Assembly (NCBI GenBank): GCA_964531735.1
Contig: CAZHGD010000009.1
Coordinates: 20,536-84,535, forward strand
Source of the DNA: CAZHGD01 sp964531735
Lineage (GTDB): Bacteria; Armatimonadota; UBA10988
DNA: 64,000 bases
Direction: 5' to 3'
Shown here piece by piece: positions 26,734-36,277 of the stretch. The notes under the pieces are model-generated. The model searched no databases. It saw only the letters and a list, made by a program, of their open reading frames with translations, and was not told the DNA's origin. The position numbers and the translations under genes are program-made. Numbering within the stretch: the stretch's first letter is position 1; the number at the start of each line of letters is the position of its first letter.

Positions 26734-29700
26734 CTACGGGGTCACCAGACCTGCCATGGCCTCGTGTACCGCGTCGCACTGACGATCGAGGTCGGGCAGC
26801 AGGTCCGCCATGCGCGCCAGGTCGCCCTCATGCCCGGCCTGCTCCATCTCCCAGGCCGTCTGTCGCAGGGCTTCGGCGCTGACGTTGGCGGCGGCGCCCT
26901 TGATGGTGTGAGCCTGGCGTGTGGCCACGGCCAGGTCGCCGGTGTCCAGACTGGCTCGCAGCGTGACGACCTGCTTGGGCAGGTCGTCGAGGAAAGTGGC
27001 CGCCACCTCACGGACCAGGTCCTCGTCGTCCATCAGCCGGTCGGTCATCTCGGCCAGGTTGAAGACCGGCGGCTGTTCGGCCGTCGGCTTCGGCTCCGCC
27101 GGTGGCGTTGGCGGCGCCGGCGGTGCCGCTCCGCCGAGGTCGCCCGGCAGCCAGCGGTCGAGGGCTTCGGCCAGCGCGTCCAAGCTGATCGGCTTGCTGA
27201 CGTAGTCATCCATGCCTGCTTCGAGGCACTGCTCGCGGTCGCCCTGCATGGCGTGCGCCGTCATGGCGATGATCGGCACCTCACGGTCGAGCACCGTCGT
27301 GTCCGCGGCGCGGATGGCGCGGGTTGCCGCGAGACCGTCCAGTTCCGGCATCTGGACGTCCATGAGGACCAGGTCGTAGGGCACGGTCTCCAGCGACCGA
27401 ATGGCCTCCATGCCGTTGGCCACGGCATCAGCCTTCAGGCCGAGTTTGCGCAGCAGGCCGAGGGCGACTTGCTGGTTGACCACGTTGTCTTCGGCCAGCA
27501 GGATGCGCACCGGGCTCCGACGCAGCTCGTGGACGGTGTGGCGAGTGACCAGGCCGGCGTGCTCGGCCTGTGGCGCGGCCCCCGACAGCACGACGGCCAG
27601 GGCGTCATACAGCTCGGACTGCTTGACCGGCTTGGTCAAGTAGGCGGCGAAGCCGAGCTCGGCCAGGCGACGCGCATCGCCGCGCTGCCCGAGCGAGGTC
27701 ATCATGACCAACCGCGTTCCACGCAGGTCGGCTGCGGCCTTGATAGCGCGTCCCAGTTGCTCGCCGTCCATGGCGGGCATCTGCATGTCGAGGATGGCCA
27801 ACTGGTAGGGCTCACCCGCCGTGGCCGCCCGGCGCAGTTCGCCGAGCGCGCTGGCGCCATCGGGCATGGCCGCCATGCGCACGCCCCAGGCCTTCATCTG
27901 GGCGGTCAGGATCTCGCGGTTGGTGGCGTTGTCGTCCACCACCAGGATATGGGCGCCACGGATCTCGGCGGGCAGGACCGGCGCCATCGGCTCGCGCTCG
28001 GGCTGCTTGGTCAGCCGGACGGTGAAGCAGAAGTCGGAGCCCCCGCCGAGCGTGCTGGTGACGCCGATCTGTCCGCCCATCATCTCGGACAACTGACGCG
28101 AGATGGCGAGACCGAGCCCGGTGCCGCCGTACTTGCGCGTGGTCGAGGCGTCGACCTGGGTGAAGCTCTCGAAGAGCGAATCCACTTTGTCGGGCGGGAT
28201 GCCGATGCCCGTGTCGCGCACCGAACAGCGCAGGACCGCCTCGGCCGGGGTCTCCGACACCAGGCTCACGCGGACCGCGACCTCACCCTCGTGGGTGAAC
28301 TTGAGCGCGTTGCCGACGAGGTTGGTGAAGATCTGGCGCAGGCGGCCCGGGTCGCCCTGGAGTAGGGTCGGGACCGCCGGGTCAACGGCGCAGACGAACT
28401 CCAGCCCCTGGGTGTGCGCCCGGATCGCCATGGTCGCGGCGAAGTCGTCGAGCAGGGCCCGGAGGTCGAAGTCGAGCACCTCGAGGTCGAGCTTGCCAGC
28501 CTCGATTTTGGAGAAATCGAGGATGTCGTTGATCAGGGCCAGGAGCGACTCGCCGCTGGAGCGCACGATCTCGGCGTAGCGGCGTTGCTCGTCGCTCAAC
28601 TCCGAATCGAGCAGCAGACCGGTCATGCCGATCACACCGTTCATCGGCGTCCGGATCTCATGGCTCATGTTGGCGAGGAACTCGCTCTTGGCGGCGTTGG
28701 CCAGCTCGGCTCGCAGCGCCAGCTCGTTGGCCTGGCGGGTGGCCTCCTCCAGTTGGGCGTTGGCGGCCAGGACGGCCTCTTCGGCGCGCTTCCGCTCGGT
28801 GATATCGCGCAACATGCCGACGGCATGCCAGGCGCCGTCCAGGTGGACGGCCGAGAGCGACACTTCGACGGGGAGCTCGCTACCGTCCTTGCGGCGGGCC
28901 TCCAGTTCCAGCGTGCGGCCGATGGCACCGCCCTGCCCGGTCTCAAGGAAGGCCGACAAGGCCGACTGATAGGCGTCGTGGTAGCGGGCCGGCGCGACCA
29001 GTTCGTGCAGGTCGTGGCCAACCGCCTCGGCGCTGGTGTAGCCCAGGATCCGCTCGGCGGCTCGGTTCCACAGCGAGATGCGGCCGCTCGGGTCCATCAT
29101 CACGATGGCGTCCTGGGCCGAATCGGTGATGGCACGCTGCCGGGTCTCGCTGTCGCGCAGCGCCAGGAAGGCCTGTTTCCGGCTGCTGATGTCGCGGCAG
29201 ACCACGAAGTGGCGCTCTTCACCGGCGACGTCCAGACGGGCAATGGCGACATCGACCCACAACTCGGCGCCGTCAGCCCGCCGGAAGACCCACTCGAAGC
29301 GGCATTGGCCGTCGCGGGCGACGTCGGCGATGCGGGCTCGCACCAGGTCCTCCGACCGTGAGCCATCGGGCTGCTGCACAGGCGACAGCTCATCGGGCCG
29401 GCGGCCGATGATGGCCGACCGATCGCCGCCGAAGAGCTGCTCGGCGACGCGGTTGCAGGCGAGGATCACGCCGCCGGACAGTAGCAGGTAGGCGTCGGGC
29501 GACTCCTCGAAGAGCGTGCGGAAGCGGTCCTCGCTGGCCTGCAAGTCCGCCGTGCGCGCCTGCACCTGCACCTCGAGCGCCGCCTGCCGGCCGCTGATGA
29601 CGGCCACGAACAGCGTCAGCAGTGCGCTGAGCAGCAGCCCGGCCACGAGTGCGGCCTGGCCCGCTTGGGCCGGGTGCGTGGCGCGGAAGGCCGGCGTGGG

Positions 29701-31299
29701 GCGCGCCTCGATCAGGTAGGTGCGACCGAAGGCGAACAGCGGCGCACGACTCACCAGCGCAGCGCGGGCCTGATGAGGTGTCAGGTCATGACTGGCCGTA
29801 TGCCGAGCGGCTGGACTGGAGCAGGCGATCGGCATCGGCGCCCGTCCGGCGGTGATGCCCACCACATCCAGGTCGATCAGCGCTGGGCCGCTGGCCCTGG
29901 CGGCGAGCGGCTTCTCCAGCAGACGCTCGGGCCGCAGCCCCAGGATCACCACTCCCACGGGCGCATCGGGGCGGCCGCCGCGCAGCACCGGCGCGAACAC
30001 GGTGACCACCTGCCAGTCGCCCGCCGCAGCCCGCACCGGCTCGGTCGAAGACAGCATCCCGGTCTGGATGGCTTCGGTGAGCGCCCGTCGCCGCTCAGGC
30101 TCCGAGGCCAGGTCGAAGCCGAAGGCCCCGTGGTTCTCAACTCCCGGCGCCAGGTAGAGCAGCGGGTAGTAGCAGGCGCGCTTGGTGACCGGTTGCCATT
30201 GGCCGTCGGCGCTCATCTGATGCACCGTATAGCCGCGTTGACCGGACTGGCGGACGGCGTTCTGGAACTGCGCCAGGTCGGCCGCGGCGACGCGCGGCGC
30301 CCAACCGACCACCTGCACGTGCGTCGGCTTCGAGAACGAGGACACGTACTGCTTGAACTCGGCTGGTGTGACCGCGTGGCTGGCTTCGAAGAAGGCGCGC
30401 ACCGTCGGTAGCGTCACGTCGCGCAGGTCCGTCAGCGAATGGAGCAGACCCAGCCCCTCGGCGTCGGCCAGGCGCTCGAAGGCGTGTCGCCGCCAACGGG
30501 CCTCGGCGTCGGCGGTGAACTGCACCGCGCCACCGGTCAGGGCCAGCGCGACCGCAGCGGTGAGCACCGTCTCGGTGTGCCGCAGGCAGCCGCGCTGCAG
30601 GTGCGGGCGGCGGCGGCGAGCCGAGATCAGCACGTCGCCGAGCACCACCAGGACGGCCAGAACGATGGTCAGCCACAGCGGCTTGCGAGCGGCCACGCTC
30701 AACGCGGCCAACCAGGTGCTCGCCTCGATGTCGATGCCGACCACCATCACCACTCGTCCGGAACGTTGCTCGCAGACCGGCGCGAAACCCGAGACGAAGG
30801 TGCCGAACTCATCGGTGTACGGCCCGACTACGTCGGGCGTGGCCGTGTCCAGGACGCGTCGGAGCGTTGGCGGTGGTTGTCGGTAGGTCGTGCCGGGTGG
30901 TGAGGCGAGGCGATCGTCAGGGGGCATGCTTTCGGGCCCGAACCGCAGCTCGCCGCCGCGGTCGGCCAGCGAGTAGACCGCGCGCACATGTAGCGCCTCG
31001 GCGGCCGCGGCCATCTGCCGATGCAGGCGCTGGTAGACCGGGCTCGTGCGGTCGGCGGCGGTGAACGACAGCGAGTCCACGCGGCGCAGGTTGATCTGGC
31101 TGGCCAGGTGCGCCACTTGCTGCCGCATCTGCTGCCGCATGTCGGCCTCGGCGTAGCTCGCGGCCTGCCGCGACGCGTGGTGCCCGGCGGCCAGGACCAC
31201 CGCCAGCAGTACCGCAGCGACGATGTGAACCGCCGCGACCGACCCGCCGCGGGCCGTCGCGTGCCCGCCGTCAACCCGACTCGCCTGAGACAATGGCAT
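26734..31299 (-). CDS. Membrane CHASE-domain hybrid histidine kinase with HPt
   Basis: A 1521-aa membrane sensor kinase. An N-terminal helix ([16 protein letters not shown]), a first periplasmic region, two helices around residues 220-280, a CHASE-like second periplasmic region ([29 protein letters not shown]), another helix, three PAS domains, HisKA ([12 protein letters not shown], His880), HATPase, two receivers (Asp1171, Asp1314) and an HPt domain ([10 protein letters not shown], His1464). All steps of a His-Asp-His relay are on one chain. ATG 31299 has GGAG 7 nt upstream; the longer frame to 31449 runs through a hairpin region and lacks support. Confidence 0.9.
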   Translation of the reverse strand: MPLSQASRVDGGHATARGGSVAAVHIVAAVLLAVVLAAGHHASRQAASYAEADMRQQMRQQVAHLASQINLRRVDSLSFTAADRTSPVYQRLHRQMAAAAEALHVRAVYSLADRGGELRFGPESMPPDDRLASPPGTTYRQPPPTLRRVLDTATPDVVGPYTDEFGTFVSGFAPVCEQRSGRVVMVVGIDIEASTWLAALSVAARKPLWLTIVLAVLVVLGDVLISARRRRPHLQRGCLRHTETVLTAAVALALTGGAVQFTADAEARWRRHAFERLADAEGLGLLHSLTDLRDVTLPTVRAFFEASHAVTPAEFKQYVSSFSKPTHVQVVGWAPRVAAADLAQFQNAVRQSGQRGYTVHQMSADGQWQPVTKRACYYPLLYLAPGVENHGAFGFDLASEPERRRALTEAIQTGMLSSTEPVRAAAGDWQVVTVFAPVLRGGRPDAPVGVVILGLRPERLLEKPLAARASGPALIDLDVVGITAGRAPMPIACSSPAARHTASHDLTPHQARAALVSRAPLFAFGRTYLIEARPTPAFRATHPAQAGQAALVAGLLLSALLTLFVAVISGRQAALEVQVQARTADLQASEDRFRTLFEESPDAYLLLSGGVILACNRVAEQLFGGDRSAIIGRRPDELSPVQQPDGSRSEDLVRARIADVARDGQCRFEWVFRRADGAELWVDVAIARLDVAGEERHFVVCRDISSRKQAFLALRDSETRQRAITDSAQDAIVMMDPSGRISLWNRAAERILGYTSAEAVGHDLHELVAPARYHDAYQSALSAFLETGQGGAIGRTLELEARRKDGSELPVEVSLSAVHLDGAWHAVGMLRDITERKRAEEAVLAANAQLEEATRQANELALRAELANAAKSEFLANMSHEIRTPMNGVIGMTGLLLDSELSDEQRRYAEIVRSSGESLLALINDILDFSKIEAGKLDLEVLDFDLRALLDDFAATMAIRAHTQGLEFVCAVDPAVPTLLQGDPGRLRQIFTNLVGNALKFTHEGEVAVRVSLVSETPAEAVLRCSVRDTGIGIPPDKVDSLFESFTQVDASTTRKYGGTGLGLAISRQLSEMMGGQIGVTSTLGGGSDFCFTVRLTKQPEREPMAPVLPAEIRGAHILVVDDNATNREILTAQMKAWGVRMAAMPDGASALGELRRAATAGEPYQLAILDMQMPAMDGEQLGRAIKAAADLRGTRLVMMTSLGQRGDARRLAELGFAAYLTKPVKQSELYDALAVVLSGAAPQAEHAGLVTRHTVHELRRSPVRILLAEDNVVNQQVALGLLRKLGLKADAVANGMEAIRSLETVPYDLVLMDVQMPELDGLAATRAIRAADTTVLDREVPIIAMTAHAMQGDREQCLEAGMDDYVSKPISLDALAEALDRWLPGDLGGAAPPAPPTPPAEPKPTAEQPPVFNLAEMTDRLMDDEDLVREVAATFLDDLPKQVVTLRASLDTGDLAVATRQAHTIKGAAANVSAEALRQTAWEMEQAGHEGDLARMADLLPDLDRQCDAVHEAMAGLVTP

Positions 31300-31545
31300 C
31301 CGCGCGCTCCACCTCGGCCTGGTTCCCCGCCGGCCCAGAGTACGTGACTGATGGATCGGCCTACGGATCCCGAACTTGAGGCCGGCGCCGCGGGACGGCC
31401 ACGCCGTGGGCTGCGCTTCGGCACCCCACGGTGCCGTCCAGGCCCGCATTCGGGCCTGATGCGCCCGCTCACATACCGGTCACCTTGCCCACCGGGCCGG
31501 GCGCTCGGTGCCACGCCGCGCCCTGGCGGCTCGGCCCAGGACGCT
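31300..31545. other. Intergenic region with two stem-loops
   Basis: No gene is seen. It separates two kinase genes on the minus strand and contains the double hairpin at 31419-31457. Confidence 0.6.
31419..31457 (-). terminator. Tandem hairpins, possible terminator
   Basis: CGGCACC (31419-31425) pairs with GGTGCCG (31430-31436); three bases later AGGCCCG (31440-31446) pairs with CGGGCCT (31451-31457). Both have 7-bp perfect stems and 4-nt loops. There is no T-run, so intrinsic termination is uncertain. They lie about 90 nt after the stop of the minus-strand kinase gene at 31546. Confidence 0.45.
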
Positions 31546-33093
31546 TCACGAGCCGCCGGTGGTCGAGGCGCGGCGCCGTGGCTCGTGCAGCAGGCGCTCG
31601 ACGGCGTCTACCAGCGTGCCGGGTGAGAAAGGCTTCGGCAGATAGGCGCGGCGTGGGCCGCGCAGGGCGGCCTCGGGCAGCTCGGTCTCGGGATAGCCCG
31701 AGATGTAGATCACGCCCAGCTCCGGCCAGCGCCGGGCCAACTCCTGGGCCAGCGCGTCTCCGCGTTGGCCGGGCATGACCACATCGGTGAGCAGCAGGTC
31801 GACCGGCTCGTCGCGATCGCACGCGACCGCGCGGGCCTCCGCCGGCCCGGCGGCGGTCAGCGCGGTGTAGCCGGCCTGGCGGAGCGACCGCGCGACGATG
31901 TTGCGTACCGACGGCTCGTCATCGACCACCAGGATCGTAGCGGTCGCGGGCCGGCTCGGGCGCCGGCTGCCTGCGGCGCGGCAGGGCAGGATCAGCGTCA
32001 TGGTCGTGCCCTGTCCCGGCGCCGAGCAGCAGTCGAGTTGGCCGCCGTTCTGCTGCACGACGCCATAGACGGCCGATAGGCCGAGGCCGCTGTGTGAGCC
32101 GCTCTTGGTGGTGAAGAACGGCTCGAAGGCCGTGGCGCGGATCTCCTCGCTCATGCCGGCGCCGCGGTCGGCCACCGACAAGCTGAGGTAGTGGCCCGCC
32201 CGCAGGCCGTACCAGGTCGCGGGTTCTCCGTCGTCGATGGTCATCGCGCTGGTGCGGATGGTCAGCGGCCCGCCGTTCGGCGACGCCTCGCGCGCATTGT
32301 GGACCAGCGCCAGCAGCGCGTGTTCGAGCTGCTTCGGGTCGATCTCGACCGGACCCAGCTCGGGTGCCAGGTCCAACTGCACCGGGCAGGCGTCGCCGGC
32401 GGCCGCGGCCAGGCGCGGGACGAGGGCCTGGAGCATCTCGTTGAGGTCGAGACGGCGTGGCGTGACCAGTTGCCGTCGGCCCACGGCCAGCAGTTGGGCC
32501 ACCAGGTCGGTCGCGCGTTCAGCGGCCTTGCGGATCTCGGTGGCATCGTGACGGCGGGGATCTCGCGGATCCAGGCTGTCGAGCAGGAACTGGCTGAAGC
32601 CACCGATGGTGGTCAGCAGGTTGTTCAGCTCGTGCGCCACGCCGCCGGCCAGGCGGCCCACCGCCTGCAGCTTGTCCTGTTCGCCGAGTTGTCGCTCGCG
32701 GGCCACCTCATGGGTGACGTCACGCCGCACCAGGAGGACGTGGGTGACTCGACGGCCCTCGAGGCAGACCGGTGACAGGCTGCCCTCGGCCACGCGGACC
32801 GTGCCGTCGCGATGACGCACCTCGCCCCGCCACGTGTGCGTCCGGCCGGCGAGCAGTGCGTCCCGGATCCGGGCCGCCTCGCCCGCGGGCAGCGGCGGTT
32901 CCCAGAGCGCGGTGAGGTCGCGGCCAACCGCCTCCGCCGGCGGCCAACCGGTCAGCGCGCCAAAGGCCGCGTTGGCGTAGAGGATGGTGCCGTCGAGGTC
33001 GCTGAGCACGACCGCGTCGGCCGCCTGCGACAACGCCGCTGCCAAGAGCAGACGCACCTCGCCAGACGCTGCGACTGCGGTATTGCCGTCCAT
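31546..33093 (-). CDS. Soluble PAS hybrid histidine kinase
   Basis: A 515-aa cytoplasmic kinase: one PAS domain (about 15-130, VVLSDLDGTILYANAAFGALTGW), HisKA with GVAHELNNLLTTIGGF (His154), HATPase (ALVHNAREASPNGG, DRGAGMS, GSHSGLGLSAVYG), and a C-terminal receiver (LLLTDVVMPG, Asp437; LPKPF). The chain is close to the C-terminal part of the 2081-aa kinase in order, which suggests a related origin. I prefer ATG 33093 (MDGNTAVAASGEV) although its ribosome site is weak; the frame upstream to 33267 shows no protein-like composition. Confidence 0.87.
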   Translation of the reverse strand: MDGNTAVAASGEVRLLLAAALSQAADAVVLSDLDGTILYANAAFGALTGWPPAEAVGRDLTALWEPPLPAGEAARIRDALLAGRTHTWRGEVRHRDGTVRVAEGSLSPVCLEGRRVTHVLLVRRDVTHEVARERQLGEQDKLQAVGRLAGGVAHELNNLLTTIGGFSQFLLDSLDPRDPRRHDATEIRKAAERATDLVAQLLAVGRRQLVTPRRLDLNEMLQALVPRLAAAAGDACPVQLDLAPELGPVEIDPKQLEHALLALVHNAREASPNGGPLTIRTSAMTIDDGEPATWYGLRAGHYLSLSVADRGAGMSEEIRATAFEPFFTTKSGSHSGLGLSAVYGVVQQNGGQLDCCSAPGQGTTMTLILPCRAAGSRRPSRPATATILVVDDEPSVRNIVARSLRQAGYTALTAAGPAEARAVACDRDEPVDLLLTDVVMPGQRGDALAQELARRWPELGVIYISGYPETELPEAALRGPRRAYLPKPFSPGTLVDAVERLLHEPRRRASTTGGS

Positions 33094-33405
33094 GTTACCC
33101 GTGCCAGACCGGCTCCAAAGCCTGCACGACGCCCACCACTTCGCGAGCCGATGGTTTGGTGCCACATCGGGCCCAGCCGCCGGATGACCCATTCGAGCCC
33201 ATCTGCGCTGGTCCCGTTGCATCAGTTGGTCGGCCGGATCGGTGGTCCTCCTGTCTGTGACGATCAACTGAGCGAATCTGATCGCGATGCTACAGAGCAG
33301 GCGGAAGCGTTGTCTGGTGTTATGAATACACAGCCCGCCGGGTCGGATTCGGGCGGGCTGTGTGACGGCGTCTGTATCAAGTGGAGAGACTAGGGGCCGC
33401 GTTGT
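33094..33405. other. 312-nt intergenic region
   Basis: No gene is seen on either strand. It holds one strong stem-loop (33328-33363) just after the upstream minus-strand gene. The rest is presumably the leader of the kinase gene at 33093; I see no convincing promoter. Confidence 0.6.
33328..33363 (-). terminator. Strong stem-loop, probable terminator
   Basis: ACACAGCCCGCC (33328-33339) is the exact complement of GGCGGGCTGTGT (33352-33363), a 12-bp stem with a 12-nt loop. On the minus strand it starts about 42 nt after the stop of the gene at 33406 and is followed by the moderately T-rich TATTCAT. Confidence 0.6.
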
Positions 33406-36222
33406 TCACCCACGGGTGACCTCGTAGTAGATGACACCCTTGCCAGCGAGGCGGGTCTGGGCGTCGAAGGTCAAGGCCCCGTCGCGGGTCTCGGCCGGCA
33501 CCTCCGCCAGGCGCGCGCCGTCGAGGCCAAGGGCGTACACCTTGACGCCGGCCGGCTGGTCGATCTTGAGCGCCACGGTGGTGGTCACATCGCGGACCAG
33601 GTGCGGCAGCTTGCCCCAGTCGAGTAACGTTCGCAAGCCGCGCTCGCCGTAGCGGCGGCCGGAGCCCTGGATGTCCGGCACGTGGGCCACCAGCAGCCGT
33701 GGCGCGCTGGTCACCGGCGCGGCGCTCAGGCTGGCCACGTAGACGCCCACCGGGCCGCGGCCCGGCTTGATGCTCAGCAGACCGACCTGGGCCGCTTGCC
33801 CCTTGGCCGAGAAGGCACCGACCGAGCCGGGCGTGGCGTAGACGAACAGCCCGCGCGCCGGCTCCAGGCGGAGCTGCCCGGTGTCGCTGACGTAGACCCG
33901 CTGGTCCAGGTCGGTGGGGTTGTCCTTGGCGATCAGGCCCCGGTCCTTGAGTTGCTGGAGCACCTGCTGGGTGGCACCGGGTGACTTCAGGTCGGGGCGC
34001 TTGCCTTGCAGTTCGAGGCGGAGTTCGCCGGGACCGGGCTGGCCGGCGGCGTCGACGAGGCTGCCCAGGCGCGTGACCAGCGACAGCTCCGCGAGCTGGC
34101 CGGTGCTCAACGGCACCTGCCCGTCGTCCAGGTCACGCCGCGTGGTGCAGAGCGCCACGGTGGCTTTGGCCGTGGCCGCGTCGCGCCGGAACAAGAGGAT
34201 GCCGAACCGGTCCGAGGCCAGCATGGCGGGGTCGGCGGCGACATCGAAGAAGTTGCTGGCCTGCGGCTGCCGCAGGTTGTCGACACCGTGGCTGTAGGCG
34301 AACCGCCAGATGGCGTCCCAGCCCTGCAGCGCACCGTAGGCACCGGTCAGCGGGCCGCCTTCGGCGCGGCTGGCGTTCGGGCCGCTATAGTTGAACTCGC
34401 TGAAGCCGAACGGACGGTCCAGCAACTGGGTGACGGCCTTGCTGCGGTGCAGCGGCGCCGCCTGGCTGACCGCGCTGCCGCCGTGGTTGCCGCCGCGTGT
34501 GGGCAGGCGCCAGGCCTGCTCCAGGAAGTGCGGGTGGTCCCAGTAGCTGTGGTTGTCCACATAGTCCAGGTCCTGGCGGACGCCCTGCATCGGCCAGACG
34601 TCGGTCCAGGCGTTCAGATCGGTGATCAGCGCGCGGCTGCCGAGCTCTTCGCGCAGGAAGCGGCGCATGTCGGCGATGAAGGCACGGTGCACGTCGGCGG
34701 CCCAGATGGCCACATCGCGGCCGGCGATGCCGTCGGTGCCCCGCGGGAGCGCGACGCTGCCCTGAGCCGGGTCCTGGCCGTCGGGCAGCCGGCCGTCCCA
34801 GGCGGCCTGCAGCTTGGCGCGGTCGCCGTAGCGCTGGGTCAGCCAGGCGCTCCAACTGCGCTTCAGTTCGACGCGCAGGCGCTCGGAGGCCCCGCCGAGG
34901 AAGTTGAGCAGCATGCCCTCGTTGACCAGCGAGAGCATGTTGAGCGCCGGGTCCTTGGCCCAGGTCTGGCCGGTGTATGGGTTGACATGGCCAAACAGGC
35001 GGCGCGAGAACTCCTTCAGGTTGCCGCGCGCGCGGTCGCTGACCAGCACGCACAGCTTGTACTCGTCCATGGCCACGCGCTCGCCACCGGCGGCGTAAGC
35101 CTCCTTGGCGCGCACCGGGCGTGAGACGAACAGGTCGGTGGTCAGGTAGAGGCCACGCTTCTTCAGGGCCGCGGCGAAGTACTCCAGCCGGTCGAGTTGC
35201 TGCGGCCGGAAGGTCAGACTGTCGGGGGCCTTGTCATCCACCAGGTTGCCCTCGTAGTGATGGATGCGGACGGCGTTGTACCCCAGCCGCGCCAGGCGGT
35301 CGGCGACGCGGTCGGCCAGGTCGTGGTCCGGGTACAACGCGGTGAAGCAGAGGTTGACGCCGTAGAGCTTCACCGGCTGGTCGGGGCGCTGCTCGAAGAC
35401 CATCCGGCCTTGCCGGTCGGCCTTGAGCCAGCCGTGCTTGCCGGCCGGACCGTCGAGCAGGCCGAGCGACGTGAAGTCGAGCGCCGAACCGGGCTGGACG
35501 TCGACGGCGCCGTCCAGCGGCACCCAGTCCTGGTTCGCCTGCAGAGTCACCGGCTCATCGACACTGAGCGTCATGGCCGGGTCCAGGCTGGCGGTGAACG
35601 CCACGGTCAGCGGTGCGGCCACGTTGAGCGGGTTGCCGCCCGGGCCGATGCGGATGCTGAAGCTCGGGCCCCACTGGCGGTCGTCCTGCAAGAGGAGGTT
35701 CTGCGGCTGCGCGCAGGTCAGCGTGAGCTTCGGGCCACGGGGCGACTGGATGCTGAACGAGCGCACCGAGCCGGTGAACAGCGACACCGGACCGAACTCG
35801 GCCGGCACGTCGCCGCTCCGGCCGTCGGCGGTCCAGCGACCACCGCGCCAGAAGTCGGCGGGCAGGTTCCAGGCGGCGCAGATGACCATGACGGGCGTCG
35901 GCGCCGTGGGGCTGAACTGGTACTCGAGCCCGATGCCGCCGGCCGCCGGCCGCGCGTCGGCGCGCACCTTCACGGGACCGGCGGCGGTGGTGATCTGCAA
36001 GGCGCGAGCGGAGCCGCTGCTGGGGGCGCCGCGCTCGGGGCCGGCGCTGCGGAACTGCCAGCCCGGCTCGGCCAGGCTCGCGCTGAGGGTCGCGATGCTG
36101 TCGTCTTGCCAGCGGACCGTCAGTGCGCCGTCGCGGCCCCACAGCGCTTCGGCCTCGGGCGCGGCGCAGGCGGCGATGGCCGCGCCGAGACTGCTGATCA
36201 CGGCCAGGGAGAGTGGTCGCAT
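33406..36222 (-). CDS. Putative GH-like secreted lipoprotein
   Basis: A 938-aa protein with a signal peptide ending in a lipobox I-A-A-C (Cys19), so probably membrane-anchored outside the cytoplasm. After about 270 residues of beta-sandwich, a TIM-barrel-like region begins with LYGVNLCFTALYPDH and LARLGYNAVRIHHYEGN. The likely acid/base Glu435 is in SLVNEG and the likely nucleophile Glu609 is in FGFSEFNYSG, a clan GH-A pattern. The C-terminal 250 residues are beta-rich. I cannot assign a GH family or substrate. GGAG is 6 nt before ATG 36222. It lies 55 nt after hcp on the same strand. Confidence 0.75.
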   Translation of the reverse strand: MRPLSLAVISSLGAAIAACAAPEAEALWGRDGALTVRWQDDSIATLSASLAEPGWQFRSAGPERGAPSSGSARALQITTAAGPVKVRADARPAAGGIGLEYQFSPTAPTPVMVICAAWNLPADFWRGGRWTADGRSGDVPAEFGPVSLFTGSVRSFSIQSPRGPKLTLTCAQPQNLLLQDDRQWGPSFSIRIGPGGNPLNVAAPLTVAFTASLDPAMTLSVDEPVTLQANQDWVPLDGAVDVQPGSALDFTSLGLLDGPAGKHGWLKADRQGRMVFEQRPDQPVKLYGVNLCFTALYPDHDLADRVADRLARLGYNAVRIHHYEGNLVDDKAPDSLTFRPQQLDRLEYFAAALKKRGLYLTTDLFVSRPVRAKEAYAAGGERVAMDEYKLCVLVSDRARGNLKEFSRRLFGHVNPYTGQTWAKDPALNMLSLVNEGMLLNFLGGASERLRVELKRSWSAWLTQRYGDRAKLQAAWDGRLPDGQDPAQGSVALPRGTDGIAGRDVAIWAADVHRAFIADMRRFLREELGSRALITDLNAWTDVWPMQGVRQDLDYVDNHSYWDHPHFLEQAWRLPTRGGNHGGSAVSQAAPLHRSKAVTQLLDRPFGFSEFNYSGPNASRAEGGPLTGAYGALQGWDAIWRFAYSHGVDNLRQPQASNFFDVAADPAMLASDRFGILLFRRDAATAKATVALCTTRRDLDDGQVPLSTGQLAELSLVTRLGSLVDAAGQPGPGELRLELQGKRPDLKSPGATQQVLQQLKDRGLIAKDNPTDLDQRVYVSDTGQLRLEPARGLFVYATPGSVGAFSAKGQAAQVGLLSIKPGRGPVGVYVASLSAAPVTSAPRLLVAHVPDIQGSGRRYGERGLRTLLDWGKLPHLVRDVTTTVALKIDQPAGVKVYALGLDGARLAEVPAETRDGALTFDAQTRLAGKGVIYYEVTRG

Positions 36223-36277
36223 GGGAGACTCCGTGCGAGCCGTTTGGCTGCCCCTGGCCGTGATTCCTCCGTCGGCG

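Noticed and set aside
31300..31449. N-terminal extension of the 1521-aa kinase
   Set aside because: It covers the hairpin region, encodes no domain, and ATG 31299 has a ribosome site and places the membrane helix near the N-terminus.
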